A DNA stretch of 64,000 nt from CAYVHB01 sp964450865 (GTDB lineage: Bacteria > Bacillota > Clostridia > Saccharofermentanales > UBA5734): assembly GCA_964450865.1 (NCBI GenBank), contig CAYVHB010000015.1:13337-77336 (forward strand), given 5' to 3'. Below are positions 1-8,336 of the stretch, piece by piece. Numbering within the stretch: the first letter of the stretch is position 1; each line of letters begins with the position of its first letter. Under the pieces are notes generated by a model. It was not told the origin of the DNA. It did no database searches and was given only the letters and a program-made list of their open reading frames with translations. The position numbers and the translations under genes are program-made.

Positions 1-1052
1 GCTGAGAGCAGGGCAATGATGACGGTGACCCGGAAGCCGGACAGGATCAGGCGGTAACGGTTCTCGAGGATGATATTGTTATAGAAGCTGTCGCCAAGTT
101 TCTGGAAGAATGTCCGGTCGGGTTCCTCCGGGTTGGTGGGACCGGTATAGCCCGGCAGGTTTTTCTTCAGGGCAATCACGGCTGTTCTGGCATTGACATA
201 GGGATCCGAGAAATTGATCTGGCGTGCCCGCTCCTCGGTGATGGTGATCCCGTCGGAGATCATGTCCACCTTGCCGGCCGCCAGTGAAATGATCAGGGAT
301 GAAAACTCCATCGAGACAAACTCGACGGGACGATTGATTGAAGCGGCAAACCGGCTGATGATCTCAATATCAAAGCCGACATACTGCCCGTTGGCGTATG
401 CGATATAAGGCAGGTCGGCGACTGATACGCCGACGTACAGTTTCTGGCCTTTGGCAGCCCGGTCAATGTCCGGCATGACTGCCTTTTCCGGATCATGATC
501 GAACCAGCGCTGACAGGCATCGTCCATGATCCCATTAGCCCTGATTTCCCTGAGAAAAGCGTTGAAATCAGCCAGCAGTTGCGGATTGTTCTTGTTGAAG
601 CCCATACCCAGGGGCATATCCAGCAGATTGTCCGTCAGGATACCCAGGTCCGGGTTTTTCTGCAAGATAACCAGGGCTGAGACCTTGTCAAAGAAGGCCG
701 CGTCGATCTTGCCGGTTTTTAAAGCCATGATCATGTCGGCGCCACTGGTGAAGCTCAGGCGGGTGGACTGGGGGTAATTTTCGCGGACAAAATTATCAAA
801 GACAGTCGCCTCGAACACGCCCAGCCGTTTGTCCTTGAGGTCATCGGTGGTAGCCAGCAGTGGCTGGCCGGTACTGGCCGCTGCTGTGCTGGCTGCTGCA
901 ACCGGCACGACGGGCAAAAACAGGCTGGCGCCGCCGATGATCAGCAGGATCAGGGCGGCGATGGCCAGGCGCTGCAGCGCGGCCCGATAAAAGCCAGGAT
1001 GCCCTGACTGGCAATCCGGACGACCGACTGGTCCTGAACTGTTTAAACTCAT
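1..1052 (-). CDS. Amino-acid ABC transporter, fused substrate-binding protein and permease (partial, runs off the left edge)
   Basis: Import of polar amino acids (family-3 binding protein plus GlnP/HisM-type permease) is the likely role. About 350 codons are present. After an N-terminal hydrophobic segment (about residues 26-45) comes a lobe-2-like segment starting DLKDKRLGVFEATVFDNF (about 58-165). A lobe-1-like segment follows, with LYVGVSVADLPYIAYANGQ, AAGKVDMISDGITITEERA and INFSDPYV. The last visible residues, YRLILSGFRVTVIIALLS, open the permease domain. The lobes are therefore in the order 2 then 1, as if permuted relative to a normal binding protein, a layout I believe occurs in some anaerobe fusions. 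The start is ATG at 1052, with GGGGAGG about 9 bases upstream. A diverged copy of this start region lies 75 bp upstream. The ATPase partner is not in the window. Confidence 0.85.
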   Translation of the reverse strand, partial: MSLNSSGPVGRPDCQSGHPGFYRAALQRLAIAALILLIIGGASLFLPVVPVAAASTAAASTGQPLLATTDDLKDKRLGVFEATVFDNFVRENYPQSTRLSFTSGADMIMALKTGKIDAAFFDKVSALVILQKNPDLGILTDNLLDMPLGMGFNKNNPQLLADFNAFLREIRANGIMDDACQRWFDHDPEKAVMPDIDRAAKGQKLYVGVSVADLPYIAYANGQYVGFDIEIISRFAASINRPVEFVSMEFSSLIISLAAGKVDMISDGITITEERARQINFSDPYVNARTAVIALKKNLPGYTGPTNPEEPDRTFFQKLGDSFYNNIILENRYRLILSGFRVTVIIALLS

Positions 1053-1070
1053 TCCGGTGTGCCTCCCCTG

Positions 1071-1127
1071 TCAATAGCCTGGCTGACAGGTTGCCCGGGC
1101 GACTGGTCCTGAACTGCCTGAACGCAT
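1071..1127 (-). other. 18-codon leader ORF made by a duplicated start region
   Basis: ATG at 1127 opens an 18-aa frame (MRSGSSGPVARATCQPGY) ending in TGA at 1071, just before the GGGGAGG of the next gene. It has its own GGGGGAGG. Its first residues mirror the start of the downstream protein (MSLNSSGPVGRPDCQSGH), so it is a diverged tandem copy of the start region, truncated by a stop. Whether it is translated is unknown; its position would allow translational coupling. Confidence 0.5.
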
Positions 1128-1261
1128 TCCGACGTGCCTCCCCCGTTATAAGCCGGGCTGTCCGGTAAGCGCTCGCGCATCAAAATCCGGCAAAATCCGG
1201 CAAATTCCAGCAGCCGGACCGCAGAGTCCGGCCGGTCCCGCTTCCAGCGGCTGGCTGATGC

Positions 1262-1663
1262 CTAAATCATCGCGCGGATCACATTGCGGCCATTTACATA
1301 ATCATAGGTCAGCGACCGGACCTTCTGCCGGACCAGAAAGATACCCAGGCCGCCAATGCTGCGATCTTCAGCCGCCATGGCCGTGTCAGGCGTACTGGCT
1401 TCCAGCGGATTGAACGGCGCCGTGTTGTCCGACAGGGTCAGGGTGACCCCGGATGCATCCGCCGCCAGCTCGATCTGGACCGTCTCATCGGGATTGGCCC
1501 GGCTGCCATATTTGATCATATTGGTAACCAGCTCTTCAATGACCAGTTCAATAATGTAGCGTTTGCGCGGCGCTACATCCTGCTGTTCACAGAAATTTTC
1601 GATCTGGACATTCAGCTGATCCAGATCGAATTCGGATATGGCCTTTACATAATGAAAGCTCAT
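1262..1663 (-). CDS. Anti-sigma-factor-type ATP-binding protein (RsbW/SpoIIAB-like HATPase)
   Basis: A single-domain GHKL ATPase of 133 residues, the usual size for serine kinases that hold a sigma factor or phosphorylate a STAS antagonist in partner switching. The N box is visible as IIELVIEELVTNMIKYGS (about residues 37-54), the G1 region as LSDNTAPFNP and the G2 glycines as SIGGLGIFLVRQK. Start ATG 1663 follows GAGGCAG. It is divergent from the alanine racemase operon that ends in a SpoIIE phosphatase, the usual opponent of such kinases. No STAS protein or sigma factor is visible here. A good promoter lies upstream at 1750-1779. Confidence 0.88.
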   Translation of the reverse strand: MSFHYVKAISEFDLDQLNVQIENFCEQQDVAPRKRYIIELVIEELVTNMIKYGSRANPDETVQIELAADASGVTLTLSDNTAPFNPLEASTPDTAMAAEDRSIGGLGIFLVRQKVRSLTYDYVNGRNVIRAMI

Positions 1664-1749
1664 CCATCTGCCTCGCTTGTTAGCTGCCGGGACGACCGGC
1701 TGTCAGACTGTTGCAGATCTGGCCCCTGGCTTGTGAATTAATTTGTTTT

Positions 1750-1779
1750 ATTATACGCATTGTCACCCCGGGTGGTCAA
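1750..1779 (-). promoter_or_regulatory. Promoter for the anti-sigma-type ATPase gene
   Basis: Read on the minus strand: -35 TTGACC (1779-1774), an 18-base spacer and -10 TATAAT (1755-1750). It points at the gene starting at 1663. Confidence 0.6.
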
Positions 1780-1810
1780 TCATCGTTTATTTTCGGCATG
1801 CTGACAATAG

Positions 1811-1890
1811 ATTCAGGCTTTCAGATAGACATTCAGATAGTGAATCAGGATGGATCCAGACAGATCCAGAAAGATAATGAATCCAGATCA
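1811..1890. repeat. Phased short direct repeats (ATTCAGAT / GATCCAGA), possible operator array
   Basis: Seven CAG-centred words occur, with CAG at 1814, 1822, 1834, 1846, 1857, 1867 and 1884. The central five are 10-12 bases apart, about one helical turn. They end 13 bases before the -35 of the racemase promoter, as activator sites often do. No binding protein is identified. Confidence 0.45.
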
Positions 1891-1902
1891 TTAACTAGTG
1901 TG

Positions 1903-1930
1903 TTGACTAATATTTTTACATGTGTATTAA
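1903..1930 (+). promoter_or_regulatory. Promoter for the alanine racemase - SpoIIE operon
   Basis: -35 TTGACT (1903-1908), a 16-base spacer and -10 TATTAA (1925-1930). The expected transcript start near 1937 leaves a leader of about 170 bases before the ATG at 2106. Confidence 0.6.
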
Positions 1931-2105
1931 TAAAGGCAGATCAAGTGAGTGTCCGCAAAGCGGGCTGGCTGACTGTCCGGATGCAAGTGTTTTTGCCACA
2001 GGAGCCTGCTCTTTCCGGCCTGGCCAGGCGAGTGACTTGAGCAGCGGGAACCAGGTGACGGACAGGGCCGTCAGGGATTCAGAACGAAGTCGGGAGGAAT
2101 GTGGG

Positions 2106-3356
2106 ATGTCGCACCAGCCAACGTCCTGGGCGGAGATCGATCTGGGCCATTTACGGGCAAACATGGCCGTGATCCGGCACCAGGTTGGTTTGCAGACGAA
2201 AATCCTGGCTGTGATCAAGGCAAATGCCTACGGCCACGGCATGGATGCGGTGGCCATCGAGCTGGCCGCTGCCGGCACGGATTACTTCGGGGTGGCCACA
2301 ATTGCCGAAGGGATCCGTCTGCAGCGCCTGGCCCTGGCCGTGCCGGTCCTGGTCATGCGCAGCGTACCGGTCAGCGAGCTGGCTGACCTGCTGGATGCCG
2401 GCCTGGTCCCCAGTATCAGCAGCCTGGAGGCGGCCCGGGCCGCACATGAGTATGGGCGGCGCCACAATCGTACCGTCAAGGTGCATATCCGCATAGATAC
2501 CGCGCATGACGATGATGGCTGGCCGGCGGCTGACAGCCAGGCGCTGTTCGAGATCCTGGTATCCTTGTCAAATCTTGATGTTGAGGGCTTGTACACCCAC
2601 CTTTCGACGGCTTATGGCTATGACCGGCAACTGTTCCAGAACCAGCTGGACTGTTTTAGAGATGTGCTTGGCCTCGCGGACCGGATGGGCCTGGCCGTTC
2701 CCCTGGTCCATGCTGCCAGCAGCCCGGTCGTTTTCGGCTTTCCGCAATCCCATTTCAACATGGTCCGGGTCGGGACCGCCCTTTATGGGCTGCCCTTCGT
2801 TCATGATGAGTCATGCAGCGGCCTGCAACCGGTGATGCAGATCAAGTCCCGGGTTACCTGTGTCAAATATTTCCCCGAACCCTGCCTGCCAGGGTACGGC
2901 CAGGTCCCGCTGCTTCATGACGAAGGCGGGATGCACGTCGCCTATATCTCCGTTGGTTATGCCGACCTGCCGTTCCTGCTTATTCAGAAAGATTTGCAGG
3001 TTTTGCTCCATGGCCGCCCTGTCCGTCTGTACGGATTGTCGCATATGGATTATATTAAAGTTGATGTCAGCCATATCCCGTCAGCAGTTGTGCCGGGTGA
3101 TGAGGTTGTGCTGCTGGGCCACCAGGACCAGCAGTCCATCGATGCCTGGCAGATTGCCAGGGCCTGTGACCTCAGCCGGGTTCATTGTGAGAGTGTCTGT
3201 TTCCTGGGTGAACGGATGGCTCGCCACTATGAGGCGGCTAGCCAGGCCGCTTCGCCTGTCGCCTTCCATCCAGGGCAAGGCCAGCCCGGACAAAGCTGGC
3301 CGGGCCAGGACCGGTTGCCGGTCTGCGAGGGCGGTGATAACCGGATCTGGCCTTGA
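2106..3356 (+). CDS. alr: Alanine racemase
   Basis: PLP enzyme interconverting L- and D-alanine for peptidoglycan. The PLP lysine is K38 in LAVIKANAYGHG, and the second catalytic residue is Y285 in ISVGYADLP. GLSHMDYIKVDVSHI is the usual C-terminal-barrel signature, though the common GRISMD form is altered. At 416 residues it is longer than typical because of a 40-residue Gly/Pro/Gln-rich tail (PGQGQPGQSWPGQDR). ATG 2106 is chosen because GGGAGGAATGTGGG precedes it and the racemase fold begins at once (SWAEIDLGHLRANM). As first gene of an operon with sensor and phosphatase genes, it may serve a specialised D-amino-acid role instead of housekeeping. Confidence 0.9.
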   Translation: MSHQPTSWAEIDLGHLRANMAVIRHQVGLQTKILAVIKANAYGHGMDAVAIELAAAGTDYFGVATIAEGIRLQRLALAVPVLVMRSVPVSELADLLDAGLVPSISSLEAARAAHEYGRRHNRTVKVHIRIDTAHDDDGWPAADSQALFEILVSLSNLDVEGLYTHLSTAYGYDRQLFQNQLDCFRDVLGLADRMGLAVPLVHAASSPVVFGFPQSHFNMVRVGTALYGLPFVHDESCSGLQPVMQIKSRVTCVKYFPEPCLPGYGQVPLLHDEGGMHVAYISVGYADLPFLLIQKDLQVLLHGRPVRLYGLSHMDYIKVDVSHIPSAVVPGDEVVLLGHQDQQSIDAWQIARACDLSRVHCESVCFLGERMARHYEAASQAASPVAFHPGQGQPGQSWPGQDRLPVCEGGDNRIWP

Positions 3357-3453
3357 GCTGGTGCCTGTGCAGCCAGCGGGGTTCTGCTGGCATACCCGAA
3401 TCGGCAACTGAAAAGCCAAAAAAAGGGACATACAGGCAAGGAGTGATTATCTG

Positions 3454-4638
3454 ATGCAGGCTATTCAACGAATGATCCGCCTGATGCTGCTCGCAATGCT
3501 CATGGTTTTTGCATTATCCCCGGTTGTGCTGTTTCCGGTTGCGACCCTGGCAGAGGGATCTGCCGGCGAACCGGCCCGGCAACCGGCGCTGAATCAGGGC
3601 CAGAAGTGGCGGATCGGTTATTGTGAGACCGAGCCATTCAGCAATTATTCAGCGGTCTTTTCCGCCCTGGTGCAGGGCCTGACCGAGTACGGCTGGCTGC
3701 ATGATACCGAAGGCCTGCCCTATATGCCTGACAGCAGCGACACCGTGGCCATGTGGGCCTGGCTGGCCGCGAACCCGGTGAGCGATTACCTGACCTTTGT
3801 TCCGGATGCGCATTACACGATCAGTGATATGCTGGTTGCCGGTGACCCTGATCCGGCCGGGACCATTATTTCGCGCATCAACGGCCGCCAGGACCTTGAC
3901 GTGATTATTGCCTTTGGTACGAAGGCCGGCCAGCTGCTGGCCAATGACCGGCACCCGGCCAGGGTTTTTGTCTTTTCGGCGAGCAACGCTTTTGCTTCCG
4001 GCATTGTCCAGGATGTAGAGACTTCCGGCAGCAGCCATATCTGGGCCCATATGGATCCGACGCGTTTTCAGCGCCAGCTGCGGGTCTTCCAGGATCTGTT
4101 CAAGTTCAGGAAGCTGGGTATTATCTATGAGGACAGCGAGGCAGGCCGGGCGTATGCCGCGCTCGGTGATGTCGAGCAGATGGCTGCCAGCTATGGTTTC
4201 ACCATTTTTCGCGAATTTGTCGCCGAACCGACATCTGAACAGGATGTCAGCCGCTATCGGCTTGACATGGCTGCCGCGTACGGCCGGCTGGCTGAACAAG
4301 TTGACGCTTTTTATCTGACTGTCGGCTCCATTGACCCCGACTGGCTGCCAACGCTGCTTGAGCCTTTCAATGCCCGCAAAATCCCGGTTTTTTCCCAGAT
4401 GGGCGACTCTGAAGTCAAGGCCGGCGCCTTGCTGAGTGTTACCAGTTCCGACTTTATCAATATCGGCCGGTTTGGCGCCGATACCATCATCCGGGCCCTG
4501 CGCGGCCAGCCGATGAACGGACTGGGCCAGGTCTATGCCAGTACGCCCCAGATCATCCTCAATTTCACGACTGCCAGCAAGATCGGCTATAAGCCGACTT
4601 TTGATATCCTCCTCGTTGCCGACAAGATCTATCACTAG
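3454..4638 (+). CDS. Orphan ABC-type substrate-binding protein (ABC_sub_bind / TrpX-like)
   Basis: A 394-residue exported protein with a hydrophobic signal sequence (about 8-34) and no lipobox. The fold is suggested by KWRIGYCETEPFSNY near the start, LDVIIAFGTKAGQLLAND at the lobe hinge, FRKLGIIYEDSEAGRAYA opening the second lobe, and KAGALLSVTSSDFINIGRFG near the end, as in PF04392 proteins. No permease or ATPase follows. The next genes are a sensor/MFS fusion, a GNAT protein and a SpoIIE phosphatase, so it may deliver a ligand to a sensor instead of an importer. SD AAGGAG lies before ATG 3454. Confidence 0.75.
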   Translation: MQAIQRMIRLMLLAMLMVFALSPVVLFPVATLAEGSAGEPARQPALNQGQKWRIGYCETEPFSNYSAVFSALVQGLTEYGWLHDTEGLPYMPDSSDTVAMWAWLAANPVSDYLTFVPDAHYTISDMLVAGDPDPAGTIISRINGRQDLDVIIAFGTKAGQLLANDRHPARVFVFSASNAFASGIVQDVETSGSSHIWAHMDPTRFQRQLRVFQDLFKFRKLGIIYEDSEAGRAYAALGDVEQMAASYGFTIFREFVAEPTSEQDVSRYRLDMAAAYGRLAEQVDAFYLTVGSIDPDWLPTLLEPFNARKIPVFSQMGDSEVKAGALLSVTSSDFINIGRFGADTIIRALRGQPMNGLGQVYASTPQIILNFTTASKIGYKPTFDILLVADKIYH

Positions 4639-4761
4639 CCCGATGCCACCAGCCCGATGTCACTGGCTTGTTTGCCGCCGGATTGTCTGAAACCGGCCGG
4701 GAATAGCCGGGCCGGCTACAGACTGGCCCGACAGGCCGCCCATGACCCATGGAGGTACACG

Positions 4762-7326
4762 ATGAATAACCGAAGACCGCAGCTGTTTATCTATATAGTG
4801 TCTCTGGCCATCATCCTGCTCGTGCTGGGTTTTGTTTCCGCAATCAATATTTCCTCCCTCGAAAAGAGCTATACGGATTCCCTGGTGACCAGCTACACCA
4901 TCGCCGGCTCCGAGCCGGTCCGCAAGATCGAGTATGCTGTCAAATATGGCAAGCCGCTGACCAATTTTTATGGCATGTCCGATATTCTCAACGAAACAAA
5001 GCAGGATTTCCCGGAAATTGCCGACATCCAGATCATTCTGCCTGACGGGACGGTTACCTACTCGCTCCTTGCCGATCAGGCTGTTACCAGGGCGCCTGAC
5101 TCCGTGGTTAACCTGGCATTTTCCCGTCCGGCCGGGTCAGATGCGGCCGGTGCAGCTGTGACCGGTTTGTCCATGATCGAGGGAGCCAGCCGCCACATCC
5201 TGCTGGCCCTGAGCGATAACCAGGGGGCCCAGATTGGCGCCCTGGACGTCATCCTCGACAATTACAGCCTGCAGAAAAAAATCGGCACCTATTTCTGGCA
5301 GAGCCTGCGCAATCTTCTTCTTGTCGCAGCCGGCTCAATTCTGCTGATCCTGCTGGTCCTGCGCTTTGCCCCCCTGATGACTGCCGACAGGCAGATCAAT
5401 ATCCGCCTGCTTATTACGGCCCTGATTGTCATTTCAGCGCTCGGCCAGCTGGCCCTTGGCCTGACACATTACAATCAGTTCAAACAGTTCTATCTGGAGA
5501 CATCCCGCAATAATACAGCTAAAGTTGTCAAGGTCGTGCAGCGGGATATCAACCTGGTCATTGAAAAAGGTGTCCCGATGACCGAGCTTTACGGGATCGA
5601 AAACTGGCTCGACACGATTGTCAAATCGGTTCCGGAAATCGAGAGCCTGTATGTCACCAGCATGCGCGGTGAGGTTTATTACAAGACAAAAAACCTGATC
5701 CTGATGCAGGAAGAACTGATTGATCCCATGTATAATTATAGTCTGCCGCTATCCCGTGACACCCAGGCCCGCAAGGGACTGGTCAACCTGGTTCTGTCGC
5801 GCCAATATATGCAGTCGCGCCTGCTCGATATTGCCCTCGATGCCCTGACGATCCTGGTCACGTCCTTGTTGCTGCTGACCGAAGTGGTGCTGGCCCTGGC
5901 CCTGTTCCTGAAATTGCGCCAGCACCGGGCCGCCGGATCCCGGCAGCCCCGGTTGCCGGCTGCCGGGACACCGGAACGGGTCACCCTGCCGCAGGAACCG
6001 CTCGATCCTGTGACCCAGCTGCGGCTGATCCGCCCGATCGCCTTTATCTTTTTCATGGCTTTCAGCATGACAGTTGCTTTCATTCCGATCGTGATGCGCC
6101 AGCTGATCGGTTCGCAGCCCGGTGTATCAGCCGGTGTCTGGCTGAGTCTGCCCAGTTCACTGGAAGCGGTCGGCAATATTGCCGCCACCCTTGTGGCTGG
6201 CTATATCCTGGCTCATCAGAGCTGGCGCCTGCCGTTTACATATGGCTTGCTGATTGTCGGGGTCGGGTCGCTGCTGTCGGCCCTGGCCTGGTCCGGCAGC
6301 CTTTTTATCCTCGCCCGGCTGGTGACCGGCATTGGTTATGGCCTGTCCTGGATGGCAATGCGCGGCTATGTCTCCCTGGCTGATTCACCGGCCGCCCAAA
6401 CCAGCGGCTTTTCTTCGCTAAACTCCGGCATCATGTCAGGCTCCATTTGCGGCATTGCCATGGGTTCGGTCATAGCTGGCCGGGCCGGCTTCAGCTTCCT
6501 GTTCTATCTGACCGCGCTGATCATGCTGGGCGCAGCCGCTTTCAGCTTCCTGGCCCGTCCGAAATCCACCGGGAAGCGGGTCCGCCGGCAACCAGGCTCC
6601 ACTTTGACAGCCCCGGCCGCAACGGCCAGCCTGGCCGGGCCGGCCGGCAGCGCAGCATCACCGGAACAGTCGGGTGGCGACGGTAAACTGGCGCCACCAC
6701 CCGCCCGCGCGTCTGTTTTCGACTGGGCGGTGATCCGCGAGCTGCTGTTCCACCATCAGACCAGCCGTTATCTCATGATGGTTATCCTGCCGGCCACGCT
6801 CTGCGCGGTCTTCCTGAATTATTATTTTCCGGCAGTCGGCACCCAGCTGGGCATTTCACCGGCCAATATCGGCCGGGCTTTCCTGCTCAATGGCCTGTTT
6901 GTTATTTTCCTGGGCCCGCGTTTCGGTCACCTGCCGGATAATGCCGACGTTATCCAGCGCCGGGTCATCGTGGCCAATCTGATCTATGCCATTGCTTTGC
7001 TGGTGTTTGGTTTCTGGGTTAACAGCTGGACTGCCTTTTTTGCCGTCATGCTGCTCGGGTTTGGCGACAGCCTGGGCCTGGCAGCCCAGAGCAGCTATTA
7101 CCTTAATCTCGACGCGTCCCGCAAAGCCGGCGGCAGCATGGCAATGGCCGGCTTCAGTGTCTTTTACAAAATTGGCGCCATCGTCGGGCCCCTGATTTTT
7201 GGCGTCATGATGGCCGGTGGTGCCGGATACGGAGCGATTCTGGTCGGACTGGTCTCCCTGCTCCTGCTGCTGGCTTTTGCCTTCAGCCAGCGCCGGAAAC
7301 GGCCTGCCCAGGCCGACCGGTCGTGA
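4762..7326 (+). CDS. Double extracytoplasmic sensor fused to a major facilitator superfamily transporter
   Basis: 854 residues. The first about 400 residues are two modules of the form TM - about 130-150 outside residues - TM. The outside parts are related: module 1 has GKPLTNFYGMSDIL and DFPEIADIQIILPDGTVTYS, and module 2 has GVPMTELYGIENWL and SVPEIESLYVTSMRGEVYY. This suggests an internal duplication of a Cache-like sensor. After a Pro/Arg-rich linker, an MFS core starts at about 435 (RPIAFIFFMAFSMTVAF), with ARLVTGIGYGLSWMAMRG a typical TM4-5 motif. A second linker (AATASLAGPAGSAAS) separates the MFS halves. Start ATG 4762 follows GGAGGT at 5 bases. Sensor-MFS fusions are unusual, and the MFS part may be a receptor or a ligand-gated transporter. 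Confidence 0.8.
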   Translation: MNNRRPQLFIYIVSLAIILLVLGFVSAINISSLEKSYTDSLVTSYTIAGSEPVRKIEYAVKYGKPLTNFYGMSDILNETKQDFPEIADIQIILPDGTVTYSLLADQAVTRAPDSVVNLAFSRPAGSDAAGAAVTGLSMIEGASRHILLALSDNQGAQIGALDVILDNYSLQKKIGTYFWQSLRNLLLVAAGSILLILLVLRFAPLMTADRQINIRLLITALIVISALGQLALGLTHYNQFKQFYLETSRNNTAKVVKVVQRDINLVIEKGVPMTELYGIENWLDTIVKSVPEIESLYVTSMRGEVYYKTKNLILMQEELIDPMYNYSLPLSRDTQARKGLVNLVLSRQYMQSRLLDIALDALTILVTSLLLLTEVVLALALFLKLRQHRAAGSRQPRLPAAGTPERVTLPQEPLDPVTQLRLIRPIAFIFFMAFSMTVAFIPIVMRQLIGSQPGVSAGVWLSLPSSLEAVGNIAATLVAGYILAHQSWRLPFTYGLLIVGVGSLLSALAWSGSLFILARLVTGIGYGLSWMAMRGYVSLADSPAAQTSGFSSLNSGIMSGSICGIAMGSVIAGRAGFSFLFYLTALIMLGAAAFSFLARPKSTGKRVRRQPGSTLTAPAATASLAGPAGSAASPEQSGGDGKLAPPPARASVFDWAVIRELLFHHQTSRYLMMVILPATLCAVFLNYYFPAVGTQLGISPANIGRAFLLNGLFVIFLGPRFGHLPDNADVIQRRVIVANLIYAIALLVFGFWVNSWTAFFAVMLLGFGDSLGLAAQSSYYLNLDASRKAGGSMAMAGFSVFYKIGAIVGPLIFGVMMAGGAGYGAILVGLVSLLLLLAFAFSQRRKRPAQADRS

Positions 7327-8243
7327 CTAAGGCGATGAAACAGATGACGGAATCCCCCGTGGACCAGCCAGCGGCCCCGTGCCAAAGTCAGCTGCCCGAA
7401 CCGCAGCCAGCCGTGCTCTGGCAGGGCCAGCTGTGGAATAGCCGGACCGGCCAGCTGGCGGCCGCCCGCATGACAGGCCTGGAAGCGCGTCACATTCCCG
7501 CCATCCGGACCTTGCAGGCCCTGGTCGCGGCAAGCTTGCCGGATCCGGATCTCTACGTTGTGCTGACTGACGAGGAGCTGTCATACATCAGCCAGGCAAC
7601 CGGTGGCCAGATCCATGGGATCTGGGTGGATGACCAGCTGATTGCCCAGGTCTGCCTGTATTATCCGGATCAGCGACCTGACAATCTGGGCCGCGACCTT
7701 GGCCTGGCAGCTGGTGACCTGGCGCAGATGCTGCACCTGGAGGGGATCAGTGTTCATCCTGACTATCGGGGCAACGACCTGGGCATGCTGCTGACCATGC
7801 AGGCTTTGCATCTGGCCTTGCAGCGGCGGCCGGTCCGCTTTCTGGCCGCAACGGCCTCGCCTGACAATTACGTCAGCTTGGTCCTGCTGTTTGCGGCCGG
7901 TCTGACAATCCGGGCCTTGCGTGTTAAATATGGCCATTGTCAGCGCTATATTTTATTGCGGGACCTTGCTGCCGACCCGGCCGCAATCGCCGCGCCAGAA
8001 ACCCCGGCCGCGCCGCCTGATCCGGCCACTCCGGTCACCCTGCCGCCTCCTGCCGGCCAAAACCAGGCTTTCATTGACGTGGCCCATACGGATTTGCCAA
8101 CCCAGCAGCTGTTGCTGCAACAAGGATACATCGGCAGTGCCGTGCTGAAAACCCAGGCAGGCTGGCAGGTTCGCTTCGCCGCCCCGGCCCCGGGCGAACC
8201 CGGCCGGGCCAGGACTTCAGAACCCGTCCAGGCCAGAACATAA
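7323..8243 (+). CDS. GNAT-family N-acetyltransferase
   Basis: 306 residues. The GNAT fold spans about 40-215, with acetyl-CoA loop ISVHPDYRGNDLGMLLTMQA (motif A) and a closing NYVSLVLLFAAGLTIRALR. A Pro/Ala-rich linker (about 222-248) leads to a short C-terminal segment (AFIDVAHTDLPTQQLLLQQG). It starts with GTG at 7323 inside the stop codon of the MFS fusion (GTGA overlap), so translation is coupled and the two proteins are probably made together. The acceptor is unknown. Within this signalling operon it could modify a partner or a ligand. Confidence 0.75.
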   Translation: MTKAMKQMTESPVDQPAAPCQSQLPEPQPAVLWQGQLWNSRTGQLAAARMTGLEARHIPAIRTLQALVAASLPDPDLYVVLTDEELSYISQATGGQIHGIWVDDQLIAQVCLYYPDQRPDNLGRDLGLAAGDLAQMLHLEGISVHPDYRGNDLGMLLTMQALHLALQRRPVRFLAATASPDNYVSLVLLFAAGLTIRALRVKYGHCQRYILLRDLAADPAAIAAPETPAAPPDPATPVTLPPPAGQNQAFIDVAHTDLPTQQLLLQQGYIGSAVLKTQAGWQVRFAAPAPGEPGRARTSEPVQART

Positions 8244-8336
8244 GAACTCCGGTGAACACTCAGTACTCACCCCGATAACAATGGCCGGCCCAGCTGGCCG
8301 TGCCGATCCGGGAATTCAAACAGATTGTGGAGATTT

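Larger units (their letters stand above)
1664..2105. promoter_or_regulatory. Divergent control region between the ATPase gene and the alanine racemase operon
   Basis: A 442-base spacer noticeably richer in A and T than its neighbours. It holds a promoter for each direction, a repeat array between them and a roughly 170-base leader before the racemase. No ORF in it looks coding. The plus-strand frame that runs upstream of 2106 has no SD and no homology to racemases. Confidence 0.6.

Noticed and set aside
2000..2105. T-box riboswitch before alanine racemase
   Set aside because: A GGGAACCAGGTGACGGAC stretch recalls part of a T-box, but the conserved AGGGTGGNACCGCG sequence, specifier loop and terminator are absent.
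3649..4635. 328-codon antisense frame under the binding-protein gene
   Set aside because: Same shadow effect; the plus-strand frame has a signal peptide, SD and family motifs.
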